Source: Bacidia rubella | Taxonomy: Eukaryota; Ascomycota; Lecanoromycetes; Lecanorales; Ramalinaceae | Length of the DNA stretch: 64,000 nt | Reading direction: 5' to 3' | Assembly: GCA_032158265.1 (NCBI GenBank) | Contig: JAVTIF010000001.1 | Location: 744,001 to 808,000, forward strand | Part shown: positions 23,150-34,996 of the stretch, piece by piece | Position numbering within the stretch: position 1 is the stretch's first letter | Layout: each line of letters starts with the position of its first letter | Program-made: the position numbers and the translations under genes | The notes under the pieces: model-generated | Seen by the model: the letters and a program-made list of their open reading frames with translations, nothing else | Databases searched by the model: none | Told to the model about the DNA's origin: nothing

Positions 23150-25600
23150 TTATATAGTTTAAGGGCTAAAGCCTTAGCCGCAGCTAAAACCTTAAAAGAA
23201 TAAAAAAAAACCTAAAGTATTTATTTAAGTAATAAGTATATTAATTAATTAGCGAAAAAGTATATAAAATTCATTCTAAAGCTAAAGAAGCTAGCTATTT
23301 ATACACTTAATAGCTTTATTCTAATCTTATATAGTTATTTCAAAGAAAACTTAAATATAAATATAAGCAATAAAAGTAAAACCTCCTTAAAAAATAACTT
23401 AAAGGGAAAAATAGGTATAATTAAGAAAATTAAGCTTAAAAACCTAATATAAGAGGATAAATTATTATTTATAAAATTACAACTTATTATTAATAATTAT
23501 AAAGATAAAAACTCTAAATAAAAAAATATAATTAAAGTAAATGAAAAAGAATAAGGCTATAAATAAGCATAATATCCTTAAAAACATAAATAATATTAAA
23601 ATATTTATAGCCGCTATCAATAAGAGATTTGAGTTTTAATATAAAGCAATTTCTAATTTAATAAAATAGAATTTTAGTTAAGAGAAAAAAGCTTTTTAGC
23701 TAAGGTATAATATAGCTAAAAAGAAAATTAAAGTCTATATATTAGAATAAGAGTATAATAGATTACTATATATATTATAATAAATAAATAAATAAATAGC
23801 TATAAAGCTTAAAAGTAAAGGCAAACACTTATAAAAATAAGCTTAACTAAATTTGCTATAGCTATAAAGCTTATTATAAAGAAAAAGATATTATTTTGCT
23901 TAAGGTTATTAAGCTTAAGAAACAAATTCTTAAACTATAAAAGAAATAGATTTCTTATTATTATAATCCTGAAAACTTTAAGCTAAAAAATTAATAATAC
24001 ATCCCTGCTATATAGCTTTTATAAAAAATAACTTATTGAGCTTTGCTAATTTAATTAAAAATACTAATATTTATTATCCTGATTTTAAAAAGTTTAAAAG
24101 TATTAATAACTAAAAGGAATATAATACTTAATATAATTAAATTAATTCTAAGCTATACTATAGCACTATTCTCTTTTTTATTGAAAAATATATAATTTAG
24201 TTTATTTATAACTATTATAAAGCTATAGTATTTAATATTATTAAAGCTAGAGCTAGCAATAATATATTTAACCTTTATTATACTCTTAAAGAAATAATAA
24301 TTAATCTCTATAATATATTTAAGAACTTTAATATGATAATAAAAACTAATATTTTACTTTATAATTTTAAATTCTTAATAAAGGCTAAAAAAAAGATAAA
24401 GTATTTAATAAGTTTTATATCTGCTTTTTTATTGTTATTATACTTATAAGGTTCAATAACTTTCATAAGATTTTAAATCTTAAACGAATAATTAGCTATT
24501 ATCTCTGCTAGAAAATTATAGATAATATATTCTATAATAGCTTTGCTAACTATATTAACCAAATTTAGAATACTAATTTCAATATATAATGAATTAATAT
24601 TATTAACTTAATTAAGAAAAAAGAGCATATAAGCTAAAATATAAGTTTATAGTTAAAAAGCAATAGCGCTTATAAGTCTAAGCTAACTAATAATAAGAAT
24701 TTTATTAAATAATTAGTTTATATTATAGTTAAGCTATATAAAGAAGGATAATACATAAAATATAGCTAAAAAGGTTACCTTTTTAAGGATAAAAATATAT
24801 CTTATAAGAATAAGCCTTAGATATTAAATAATAATTTAGCTATGTAACTTAAGTTAATTAAAGTTATTTTTATTAACTTAAAAGCTGCTTAAAAGATAGA
24901 AAATGCTTAATTTCTAAATAAATTACCTTTAAAAGCTAAAGTATAAAGTAAATAGAAAGATTAAAGAATTAAAAGACTAAATAATATTAAAAGATAAAGA
25001 ACTTATTACTTTATACCTTTCTTTTAGTTACTTGAATATAAAGACTTAGCTATAATAAAGCTAATAATTAAACTTTAAAGGAGAACTATTAATATATAAT
25101 AAAATAAAGTATATTACTTATTTTATTAATATTAAAGTATTAATATTTAGTTTTATTAATACCTCTTTAATAAGTAAGCATTGCTTAAATGTTATATTTT
25201 TTACAAAGTTATACTATCTAAAGCTAATAAATAATTAATATATATTTAATATTACTTATATTGCTTTAGTAATATTTTAGCTTAAAGATTATATTGATAA
25301 ATAATAATATATAATTACTAATCTTAATAAATTTAACTTTATATTAGATATATTATAGCTAAAACTTTATAATCTTAATTTAAAGTTTTTAATTAAGACT
25401 TTAATTTTTTAGTCTAATTATAATATTAGTTATTGTCTTTAATATTATAAGCTTATAATAATTAACAATAAAGGTATAATAATGCCTTTAAAGAAGAATA
25501 CCTTTAAGTATAATATCGCTGAAATATTAGCTTATACTTTCTAGAATATAGCTAAGTTATTTTATAATAAAGTAATTACAATATAGCTTTAGCATTTTAA
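23150..25600 (+). pseudogene. gag/protease region of the nested gypsy element
   Basis: Plus-strand frames read as Lys/Leu/Ile-rich helical protein with TAA/TAG stops from about 23160 to 25000, the position expected for gag. The stretch 25000-25600 should hold the aspartic protease, but no D-[ST]-G active site can be pointed to with confidence. Assignment rests mainly on position between the 5' LTR and the clear RT/RNase H. Confidence 0.5.
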
Positions 25601-25899
25601 AATACTTAACTTTTTTTATGAAAATAATAAAAAGACTATTATATTTATAGCTAATATAGCTATTATTATAGTAGAAAACTATAAAAAGTTCTTTAATAAA
25701 ATAAAGAAAGCATTTTTTATAAATAATATATGAAAAGCAAAGATGCTTAAAGAATATTATAAATAATTATTAATGTAGAACCTTAAGGAAATTAATAAAC
25801 TATTATTAAGAAGAATAATTAATTACTATATTAATTTAAAAGAAAGGATAATTCTCTTTGCTAAGAAAGCTTATAGTATATTAAGAGAATAGGTAATTA

Positions 25900-26600
25900 T
25901 TATTCAAAAATACATTAATAATATATTAAGAAAAGAGTATATTTAGCTTAGTACCTTGCTATATATTGTTTTTATATTTATTGTGAAAAAGCTAAATAAA
26001 AGATTCTAAATTATATTAACTATTAAATATTTAATTCTTTAATAATTAAAAATTATAATACTTTATTGCTTATTAAGGAAATTTTATTATAATTATACTA
26101 AGCTTAATATTATATTAAATTCAATATTATTACCGCATTTAATAAGATTAAGATTAAAGAAAAAGATAAAGAGAAAACTGCTTTCTTAATTTATTATAGC
26201 TTTTATGAATATATAATAATATTTATTTAAGCTATATAATACCTTAAAAATATTTCAGGTATCAATTAATTAAGTATTTTATAAGTACTTAGATTCCTTT
26301 TATACTGCTTATTTAAATACTATTTTAGTCTATATCAATATTAAAGAATAGTATATTAAATATATTAATATAATATTTAAGAAATTGTATATAGCTAAGC
26401 TTTTTTTAATATTAATAAATATAACTTTAATATAAAAGAAGTCAAATATTTAAAGCTTGTTATTATAACTATAGATATTAAAATAAACTTTAAGAAAATT
26501 AAAATTATTCTTTAATAACAGAACTTTTAATATATAAAAGATATGTAAGCTTTTTTAGGCTTTGCAAATTTTTATAAGCATTTTATTTTTGCTTATTCTA
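25900..26600 (+). pseudogene. reverse transcriptase remnant (nested gypsy)
   Basis: Plus strand. The catalytic region is read near 26265-26345: VFYKYLDSFYTAYLNTILVY, where families show YLDDFCTAYLDDILVY, so the two catalytic Asp have become Asn-Thr. The thumb/connection follows at about 26370-26600 with FFRLCKFLQAFYF in another frame (family FLGFANFYRRFI), which implies a small frameshift as well as RIP stops. RNase H starts about 80 bp on. Confidence 0.7.
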
Positions 26601-26639
26601 AGATTATAGTATTTTTTATAGCCTTTATAAAGTTTAAAG

Positions 26640-27150
26640 TATAGAAAGATTTTAGTTATTTTTAATTATTAAATAGTTTAGAACAGAAAGTATTTAAAGC
26701 CTTAAAATTAGCTTTTACTATGATATTAATATTGATTTACTTTAACCCTAACAAGGAAGTATAAATAAAGATAAATATTTTTAATTATATTATTGCTGCG
26801 GTGCTATTTTAATGTGACTTTAATAGTATTTTTAAGTTAGTCGCTTATTTATCTAAGAAAATAATACTATAAAAATGTAACTATAAAATTTATAATAAAG
26901 AGTTCCTAGCTATTATAAAAGCCTTTAAAGAATAGCACCCTAAATTAGCAAGGATATTAATTAAAGATCTAATCTATATAGTTATTGATTATAAGAACTT
27001 AAAGTACTTTATATCCTCAAAATAGCTTAATTATAAATAAGTATAGTAAGTATAATAAGTAAAGTTCTTTTCTAAGTTTAATTTCTATATTACTTATTAT
27101 CTTAGAAAGCAAGGGATAAAGCTTAATAGCTTAATTAAATACTTAAGCTA
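26640..27150 (+). pseudogene. RNase H remnant (nested gypsy)
   Basis: One of the best preserved domains in the window. One frame reads SLEQKVFKALKLAFT (26680 onward), ILIYFNPNKEV, YIIAAVLF, FKLVAYLSKKI, CNYKIYNKEFLAIIKAFKE, YIVIDYKNLKYFISSK and FNFYITYYLRKQGIKLNSL. These line up with Ty3/gypsy RNase H blocks (A-x-x-FDPxK, V-x-AD-A-S-D, CNYEIYDKELLAI, V-x-x-DHKNLEYF, RPGxxNxxPDxL). His-to-Tyr and Asp-to-Asn changes fit C-to-T and G-to-A mutation. Stops are TAA/TAG. Confidence 0.85.
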
Positions 27151-27499
27151 TAAGCTAGAAGATAAAAATAATAAAAGAAATTAGTTTTAGATATAGATTT
27201 TACTTAAGAAATATAGATTAAACCTTTAATTTAAGGTTTAATTAATACTAATACTTTAAGATAAAGTAGATAAAGTTATAATAAATCTCTTTATATTGCT
27301 TTATGCTTTAAGCGAAAAGAGAGAAAATAATAAAGAATTATAAAAAGAATTATTATCAAATACCCTTAAAGATATAGTCTTGAATAAGGAATTAATAAAA
27401 GAATTATCTGAGGATATTTTTATATTTTAAGACAAAATTATATAAAAGGTTTAAGTAGCTTATTCTAATAATAATATTATAAAAGCAATTATTTATGCT

Positions 27500-28370
27500 A
27501 AAAATACTAGTACTTAAAAGATACTTTAAAAGCTAATAAAGAAAAGGTTTTTAAAGCTGGAATTAAGCATATATAAAGTATGCAATAACAGTATATATGT
27601 ATTAAAAATTATTTATTCTAAACAATAATAAGACTTTATAAATAGGCTTTATTAAGCTTATTTATAAGTTATTAGTCAATAGTTATATAGGCTATATAAT
27701 TATCTATAATTATATTAATTATAAATATTATTAGTCTAGAATAATAGATTTAATTATTTATTTTATTAAAAGCTATTATGCTTATAAGTATTTAAAGAGT
27801 TATTATAAAGGCAAATAAGGCTTACCTAAGCTAATTTTAGTATTTGATTACTATTGAACTAATATCTCTATTAATTTTATTATAATATTGCCTTATTATA
27901 AGAAATATAGAAAAACATTTTAATATATTATAATAATAGTAAACTGCTTATTAAAGAAGAAAAAGTTTATTATATTAAATTTACTAGAAATAAAGGCTAT
28001 AGTTTAAACTTTTATTAAATATATATAATATAAAAAAAGCTACTTTAAAGCTATTATTTCAGATTATAATATATAATTTATATTATACTTCTGGAAAAAG
28101 CTTTATAAGTATATAGGTATAAACTTTAAGCTATTAATAGTTTTTTATTCTAAAATAAATAGTTAAATAGAGAATACTAATATTATATTTAAATAATATT
28201 TAAGAGCTTATATTAACTATAATTAAGATAATTAAATAGACTTCTTACTTATTATTAAGTTTAAAGCTAATTTTAACAAAAATGCCTTTATAAGCTTAGT
28301 ATTATTTTTAGTTATTAAAGGCTATTTACTATAATCAGAATTAAAAGCTTTTAATAATATTTTACCTAGT
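27500..28370 (+). pseudogene. integrase remnant (nested gypsy)
   Basis: Plus strand. The zinc-binding part is seen around 27660-27800 (YIGYIIIYNYI...YAYKYLK; family HPGxxRTxxLLxRxYxWPG and CxxCxRxK). The core follows at 27820-28360: GLPKLILVFDY, ISINFIIILPYYKK, FIKYIQYKKSY, AIISDYNIQFI (family IVSDRGxQFTS, with the second Asp kept), LLIVFYSKINSQIENTN (family LSTAFHPQTDGQTERxN), QYLRAYINYNQDN, IDFLLIIKFKANF. His/Pro losses fit RIP. Confidence 0.85.
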
Positions 28371-28529
28371 ATAATATTGTTATAAAAAAAGACATTATTA
28401 TAGTAAATATGCTAGTATAAAAGCTTAATAAAATATACTTAATATTAAAGAAAAAGCTTAAATAATTATAAGAAAAGCAGGTATAATAAGCTGATTATTA
28501 TAAATACTTATTACTAAAGCTAAAGATAA

Positions 28530-29020
28530 AGGATATAATAATACTTAACGCCTAAAATATTAAAATAATATAGTTATTAGAGTTTCTTGATTATAAGAAC
28601 TTAAGTTTATTTAAAGTTATAAAAATAATTAATTATTATACTTATAAGATTAAGCTTTTTGGGGTTATGAAAAAAGTTTATTTAGTCTTTTATTTATAGC
28701 TTTTATATCTAAATAAGCATAATCTTTTATTTAACCAGGTTATATTACTGCTGCTACCTATATATATTAATAAAGAAAAAGAAAAGGATAAAATACTAAA
28801 AGTAATTAATTTAAAGATTAATAAGAAATTAAAAGACTTAATTATAAAAGAGAAAAGCTTTTTAAAATATAAAATTAAATATATTTATTTACTAGAATAA
28901 AATATATAGCTATAATAGCAGGATTAAACTAATATTGCTAGCTATCTAAAGCTAGTTACTAACTTCTATTATAAGTACTTAAATAAGCTTAAACTATACT
29001 TATTATTCAAAACTCCTAAA
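28530..29020 (+). pseudogene. Integrase C-terminus with chromodomain-like tail
   Basis: After the core the frame continues with KDIIILNAQNIKI (GPKVGDKVWL-type region), LDYKNLSLFKVIKI, YYTYKIKL and VYLVFYLQLLYL. The latter is the family VHPVFHVSLLRP linker that precedes chromodomains. Near 28855-28990 it reads KYKIKYIYLLE, then NIASYLKLVTNFYYKYLNK. Chromodomains of this group read YLVKWKGY followed by N-x-xN-x-x-xL-x-x-FHxxxP-x-KP. Trp residues are now stops. A second chromodomain-bearing element in one window is notable. Confidence 0.6.
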
Positions 29021-29170
29021 AATTAAAGTTTTATATTTATTATATTATTAGTTAATTATTGACCTAAAATTCTAATTTACAGCTATAGCACTTAATTATA
29101 TTAACTAAGGAGATATATTATATGCTTTAGTTAATATGCTTAATCTTTAAAAAGCTTAATAGAACTTGTT

Positions 29171-29184
29171 TTAGAAAAAAGAAG
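29171..29184 (+). promoter_or_regulatory. Polypurine tract of the nested gypsy
   Basis: AGAAAAAAGAAG directly before the 3' LTR start, the usual place for the plus-strand primer of reverse transcription. Confidence 0.6.
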
Positions 29185-29187
29185 TTA

Positions 29188-29370
29188 TATTATAATATAA
29201 GAATAAGATTGCAGTATATATACTAAAAATAATATTTGCTTATAGCTAGTATTAACCTTATTAGGCTTAGCACTAAATATATATTATAATCTAAGATCAG
29301 ATAACTTTTATCTAATCTTTATAGATAGAATTCTAATATATTCTTATTACTTTACCTTAAGATCCTAATA
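29188..29370 (+). repeat. 3' LTR of the nested gypsy element (183 bp)
   Basis: Same length as the 5' LTR. Starts TATTATAATATAAGAATAAG and ends GATCCTAATA. Differences from the 5' copy are nearly all transitions, and each LTR keeps some C/G that the other has lost, so the two were mutated independently after insertion. Confidence 0.85.
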
Positions 29371-31347
29371 TAATATTTCTAAATAAAACAATATTATATT
29401 ATTAAATAATTATTTATTTGTTTTTCGTTACTACAATACTTAGCTGAAAACTATTTAAAATATCAATATAGAAATAAACGATAAATAAAAACAAAAATTC
29501 CAAAAAAAATATTTGCTAGTAATATTAAAAAATAGCGAATAAAATGAAATTTTGCATAATAAAAATATATTATATTATATCACAATAGCTTAATTTTATA
29601 AATAATTATTATAAATATATTTATAATATTGCTAGCTAGGTATTATATTAAAATTCTATATTAATTACTTTAATACTAGCAAAATTATTACAACTATATT
29701 TATTGAAATAGTTTTATTTAATTACGCTTTATTATTAACATATAAATTTATACTAAATTTAATAATTTAAATTAGATTTATCTTTATTAATAGCAATTCC
29801 GGTCTGAAAACTATTCTGTTTTTAAAAATAAAATAAAAGATAATAAAATTAATCTAAATAATATTAGTAAGCTATATACGAAATTGCTATTATTGTATTA
29901 AAAAAAAGCTTATAATATAAAAATATCGATATTAAACTACTTAGTTATTGTTAAACAATATAATTACTTAGACTTTTTTATTATTTTCATTTATAATTCT
30001 ATATAAAACGAAATCGTTAAATATATTAAACCTAAACTAGGTCTTGAATCGGTTTTTAATATTATAGTTCGCGTTTTTAAGTTTAAATTAAATAAATTGC
30101 TAGATAATCTATTAAAAAAGCACATTTTCAGTAAATATATTACTTACGCCTATAAAATTAAATTCTAGAAAAAAGGCCTTTTATATATTTATTTTTAATT
30201 TATTTTATAAAAAAACAATAAAATTAAAACTATAGATTAAATAAATAAATATATTTGAGCTAATATATTTAATCCGTAAAAAGACCCGGATTTTAACTAT
30301 TTAGTTATTTAATATATAATATATAAGATTTATAATTAATTTAGATTGCATATTTTTTACTACGACTTGAAAATTAGTAAATATTCTAAAAGTTATTTAA
30401 AAGAACTCTATTAAACTATTATTTTTATTCTAAGAAAAGACTATCTATTATATTGCTAGTGAGTAGAAACTCGGATTAATAATATAAATAATTATAATAA
30501 TCGATAGATTATATTATATAACTTATATTTGCTTAAGAAGTTTGAAGCCTATTTTAATATTAAAACTTGCTTTTTTATTAAATCAGTCTAGTATTTATAT
30601 AAATATATTTATAAGAGATCCGCTATAGTAAATATAGAAATTTATTATTTAACCGACAATTGTAATAAAATCAATTAGTATATCTTAGGCAAATAGATTA
30701 ATAGCTCTAAAGCATATTAGCGTTTATTTAACTTTTCAATAAGTTATATTACTTCTATAATATACCGGCTTGCTATTTATTTTTTAAATAAATAAATAAT
30801 AATATTGAATGTACAATATTCTCTTTCGAATTTTAGTCATTTAAAGCAGATATAGTTAATAAAATTCTTTAAAATAAACTGCGTCGCCTGAGTTTCTTCA
30901 ATTATTATATTATAAAGAAAAGTAGGTATTATATTTAATAATATTGGACTTTTAGAATATTATATATTATAATATACCGGAGCATTTTATATAAATATAA
31001 AAGAAACGAGTTTAAAATAAACAATAATAGTAAAATATAATTAAATATATATATTTTATAGAATTTAATTTAAATGATATTTTCTATTTAAAAATTATAC
31101 TTTATTATATACTAAAACTTACAGGTTTTGAAGATTTTTATACTATTAATAAAATTATTTATTGATAGCAAAATAGTATATTTGATTTTTAAATAGTTTA
31201 TCTCGCTTGGAGTCTTTATAATAATAATAATAATAAAGTATATAAAATACTATATAAAGTATTTTATTTCAATACCGCTATAGCGTTTCAATAGCTATTC
31301 ATATTGGTTTTTATATATAGCTAGCTTAATAATTTATTTAAATTCTA
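29371..31347 (+). pseudogene. Helitron Rep (HUH endonuclease) domain remnant
   Basis: The plus strand carries the rolling-circle Rep signature in order. VIVKQYNYLDFFIIFIYNS is at about 29946-30000 (family AIVRxYGKPDLFITFTCNP). KKHIFSKYITYAYKIKFQKK and GLLYIYF follow near 30110-30200 (family GLPHxHxLL, the HUH motif with His changed to Tyr). SV then YLYKYIYKRS is at about 30581-30620 (family KYLYKYVYKG, both catalytic Tyr kept). FINSSKAYQRLFNF-type and SFFNYYII segments lie further on. The domain nicks DNA for rolling-circle transposition in living elements. Stops are TAA/TAG. Confidence 0.85.
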
Positions 31348-31473
31348 TGTCAAGAGTTAGTAATATAGTTAATTAGTTAACTAGAGTATATTGCAGTTCG
31401 AACAAAACTAGATTAGTGCCAAGGCTACTAGGCCTAAAAGGGCCTAGTGCCTTGGCCTGATTCCAACACTCTA
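31343..31473 (-). mobile_element. Solo copia LTR (121 bp) with target duplication
   Basis: 31348-31468 starts TGTCAAGAG and ends TTCCAACA. It matches the LTRs at 48199-48318 and 53423-53543. Just outside stand TTCTA (31343-31347) and CTCTA (31469-31473), a 5-bp target duplication differing by one C/T, as RIP would produce. Relative to the copia coding strand it is in the same (minus) orientation as those elements. It contains the palindromic CTAGGCCTAAAAGGGCCTAG block (31428-31447). This copy is much less mutated than its surroundings, so it is a late arrival or a short sequence that largely escaped RIP. Confidence 0.85.
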
Positions 31474-33240
31474 AATCTATTATATAGATAATTTAATAGA
31501 TAATTATCGATATTAGTTATAATACAATTATTTAAATCTTGAAATCTTGAATTTATAGTTTAATAATAAAAATTTTATACTTTAGTACTATTTAAAACAG
31601 AAACTAGCTCGCTATAATATTGAATATTTATTTACTAGATATAAAAAATATTATATCTTAAAGTTTTTCAATTTACTAGCAATAACTACAGACTTTAACG
31701 CATATTATCGCAAATAAAATCAAATAATCCGCGAAGAAACTAGCTATTAGTATTTTACTAGTAAGGTCCGATGTAAAAGAGATACTTTAAATATAAATTA
31801 ATAATATACTTATAGTATAGTCTTAAATACGGTTAATAACCCCGGATAAAAAATTAACATTTTCTTTTTAAATAGCCCTAGCGGTACCAGTAAGATTTTT
31901 ATATAAAACGCCGTTTTCGCTATTGTTTATAAGAATAGTATTATTGCTTTTATAGTAGCTTTATTTAGAATCGTTGTATACCTTTTAGAAAAGGGTATAA
32001 CTATTTATTTTAAGTTTAAAATACCGTTGGATATAGATTAAGAATCACTATATAATATTAAAAAAAAACTTATTTTTTGTAGCTATTATTAGTGATTAAG
32101 CTAATTATATAAAATAAAGCTTTTATATAGAACTGTTATAATATAAAAGCCGTTTATAAATACTTACTAGATCTATATAAAATAGAAAATACTATGTTAA
32201 TATACTTTACTAAGAAAATAGTTGTTTTTTATAGCGATTTGCGGCAAACATTGCTAGTAATTCAAAGAGATACTGTTTCTGCTATTACTAAGTATATTAA
32301 ATTTTCTTTTTTTTAGTTAATAGTAATTATACTTTATTTAACAATAAATATAAGACTATATAATCTAAATTTAATAAATATTAAACGCTAAAAAATAATT
32401 ATATTTATTAATACTCTATTCAATATTAACAATAGCGCGATAATATAGCCAGATTTTATTAATTTTAGAGATATAGCCCTTTAATAGTATAGCTAGTTTT
32501 CTAATAATATTTACAAGAACTTTATTATAGCGGTTTGTAGTAATTTATAGTAGATATTAAATATAAACAATAATAACGCGAAAACCTATTTAAACAAATA
32601 AACAATTTGAGTTATTACTAAGTATAATATAGATTAGATTAATAATTAGGTTTTCTAACTTATAACTAGTAAAAAAAGAACTTATTAAAGTTCTAATAAA
32701 GCTTGTAATAAAAAAACAAGAATTTTTTCCCTCTAGAATACTAATATAATATCGATTAGCTATCGATTGCATTTTATAAACTAATAGTATATATTAGTAT
32801 AATAATAATAATAATCCGAAATATAAAACTAAGGTATCTAAGGTTTATAACAATATATACTTTAGAGTCTACTATATTAGCAGCAAAATTATTTAAAATA
32901 AAAATTTAAATAATTAATATATTAATTAGATATACTATATTTACCGGATTAAAATAGTTTTAAAAAAATATATATAGTTACTATATATTTTTATGCGATT
33001 TTAGTTTTTATTCTAGCTAGTATTTGCTTTAATTATTAACAAATTATAAAACTAGTTTTTATATTATATTGGCGTAAATCTTTAGAAACAATTTTATTTT
33101 AGTTATACATAGCTATATATAATATTATTATAGAGATTGAAACTATAGAATTTTAAGCTTATTGCTCTAAACCGCTAATAGAACCTTAATAACTATATAT
33201 TTATCAATATAATATACTGCGCTATATTTAATATATAATT
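31469..33240 (+). pseudogene. Helitron Pif1-like helicase domain remnant
   Basis: On the plus strand, Walker A is read as FFLNSPSGTSKIFI at about 31858-31900 (family FFLDGPGGTGKTFV, Gly-to-Ser changes fitting G-to-A). FKIPLDID follows near 32018-32042, then VVFYSDLRQTLLVIQRDT at 32221-32275 (family VVLGGDFRQTLPVI). The C-terminal helicase motifs appear near 33000-33150: LVFALIINKLQN, FLYYIGVNL, FYFSYTQLYI (family RLAFALTINKSQGQ, L..VGVxL, FxHGQLYVALSR). This is the DNA helicase half of the Helitron protein. The minus-strand frame at 32590-32772 is a shadow. Coding signal stops near 33240. Confidence 0.85.
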
Positions 33241-34390
33241 GTCGGCAACGTTTTCTAAATTAAGTTAATAATAGCTTTTTATTATTCTTTTTAGCTTAAG
33301 ATATTATAGAGAAAACGAAGTTATTTAATATTATAAAATATATACTTAAAAATACGCTATTATATACTTATATAAATATTATTATAAATATTGCTTTTAT
33401 TACTAAGCAATTAAACCTAAGTAAATAGATATAATAAATTAAATAAAAAAACATAAAAAAAGCTTAAAAAAAAGAATAATATAAAAAGTATAAAAAAAGC
33501 TAAAAAAAGAGCAATATATTATTGAGCTTTATTTAAATTATACTAGTAAATATTATATAAATAAAAACATAAATTCCGCGGTTTATATATTTATATTATA
33601 AAAATAGCTTTAAATTACTTAGAAATATTATTATTTTTATCGATAAGTATATAGCTAGCTATTTTATAGAACTATATTTAACTATTTTTAATATACTTAA
33701 AATTGTTATTTACTCTATTATTACTATTCTACTATAGCTAAATCGAACTATTTTTTTATTTCCATTTTACTTTTACAATACTATAAGCCTATCTAAGTAT
33801 ATTTTTTAAATATTACTAGTCGATTTTGCTATCGCTAGAGCTATTGATAAAATAGCAATTTTAGCTATAAAAAATTTTAATAAAATATCGAAAATTAATA
33901 TTACTAAAATTTGAATTTAAAACTTTTTTATTTTTAAAAAACTCTTAATTCAGATTATTTAATATTAATAACTATTAAACTATATTAAGTATCTTTTTCT
34001 AAGTATTAGAATATTATTATTATACTATAAAACTGTTATTAAAAAACAAACTTAAATTGTATATTTAACTTTTCTAGCGGCGGTATTATTGCCAATAGAA
34101 ATATATATCTAATATTTTATACTAATATTAATACTTATAAAACACTATATTATATATCTATATATTTTATATTGTTTATTATATATTATAAGATTTATAT
34201 GTTTTTTAAGCTAGTAAAAATTAAATACATTATATAATTATTATTTTATTATTATTATTCTAAATCGCTAACATTTCTCTATTCTACTTTAATAATATTA
34301 TAAGCTACTCTAATAATATTATAATTATATTTTAAATATATTTTACTAATATTATATATACTAATAAAAAAATTTAAATTAAAAAAAAAA
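33241..34390. other. AT-rich sequence downstream of the Helitron
   Basis: Plus-strand frames around 33450-34090 read as Lys/Leu/Tyr-rich protein with few non-RIP stops (for example EILLFLSISI and LLFTLLLLFYY), but no family is visible. It could contain the Helitron 3' terminus. No convincing CTRR-plus-hairpin end was located. Confidence 0.4.
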
Positions 34391-34619
34391 AGTTAATATA
34401 GCTTCGCTAGGGCTTGAACCTAGAATTTTTTGCTTTATATTTAGCTAATCATAATATAACTTTACTATTATAATAGTCTTTAAATAAAGTCTAATAAATA
34501 AATATCTATTTTAACTAATAAACTATTATTATATAGTTATTGTATTTAGAATAACTATATTAAATATAAGTATAATATTATTTTACTATAGAGCTAATTA
34601 ATATAAACTAAATAGCTAT
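34391..34619 (-). repeat. tRNA-like repeat, copy 1
   Basis: A 229-bp unit repeated at 34997-35226. On the minus strand it ends with a tRNA-like part. A T-arm is formed by CTAGG/CCTAG around the loop TTCAAGC (34407-34423), which contains a good pol III B box (GGTTCAAGCCC). It is followed by a 7-base acceptor-like strand CGAAGCT and then a run of T that would act as a pol III terminator. The D-arm/A-box side is too mutated to fold and the anticodon cannot be named. The other end of the repeat is not tRNA-like. Confidence 0.6.
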
Positions 34620-34996
34620 TTATTTTTATATATTTATTTATTTAGGTTTAGTAATTTACAACAATATTAATAGCTATGCTATAAACATAGTATATCGCTA
34701 GAATATATTTTTACTAGCTTTATAGCTACTTAGATTGTTTAAAAATAAAATAATACTTATTAATAAACTTAAAGCTAGTTATTTTATACTACTAGTTTTA
34801 TACAATCTATACTATATTAAAAACCCAGAATACTAAGATACTATAGCTATATTATATATATTTTAATTTTCTATTCCTTTTATATTCTATTTCAATAGTA
34901 TTATAAAACAATTTAATAGTATTAGTTCTAGGTTTTAAGCTTATTTCGCTATTATTATCGGTTTTATTTAAAATACAATTTAATAAAAATAAAAAA

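Larger units (their letters stand above)
22837..29375 (+). mobile_element. Complete gypsy retrotransposon nested in the Helitron
   Basis: Two 183-bp LTRs (22842-23024 and 29188-29370) flank a plus-strand gag-pol remnant of about 6.2 kb. The five bases TAATA stand directly outside both LTRs (22837-22841 and 29371-29375): a perfect target-site duplication. Integrase lies after RNase H and a chromodomain-like tail closes the ORF, so this is Ty3/gypsy of chromovirus type. It is unlike the element at 1-3000 in sequence. The insertion interrupts the Helitron coding sequence just before the Rep domain, so it is younger than the Helitron. RIP has inactivated all domains. Confidence 0.85.
21090..33240 (+). 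mobile_element. RIP-degraded Helitron, split by two nested insertions
   Basis: Three plus-strand blocks together make the fungal Helitron Rep/helicase protein: an N-terminal domain (21090-22841), the HUH Rep domain (29371-31347) and a Pif1-type helicase (31469-33150). Between the first two lies a complete gypsy element with a 5-bp target duplication; between the last two lies a solo copia LTR with its own duplication. Removing the insertions makes the blocks contiguous and in the expected order. Rolling-circle Helitrons end in TC...CTRR with a 3' hairpin; I could not locate these ends, so the outer limits are approximate. The left limit could be as early as 20690. Confidence 0.8.

Noticed and set aside
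32590..32772. Minus-strand 60-codon open frame
   Set aside because: It is inside the plus-strand Helitron helicase remnant.
34391..34480. Functional tRNA gene
   Set aside because: Only the T-arm and acceptor 3' strand are convincing; the D-arm and anticodon stem do not pair.
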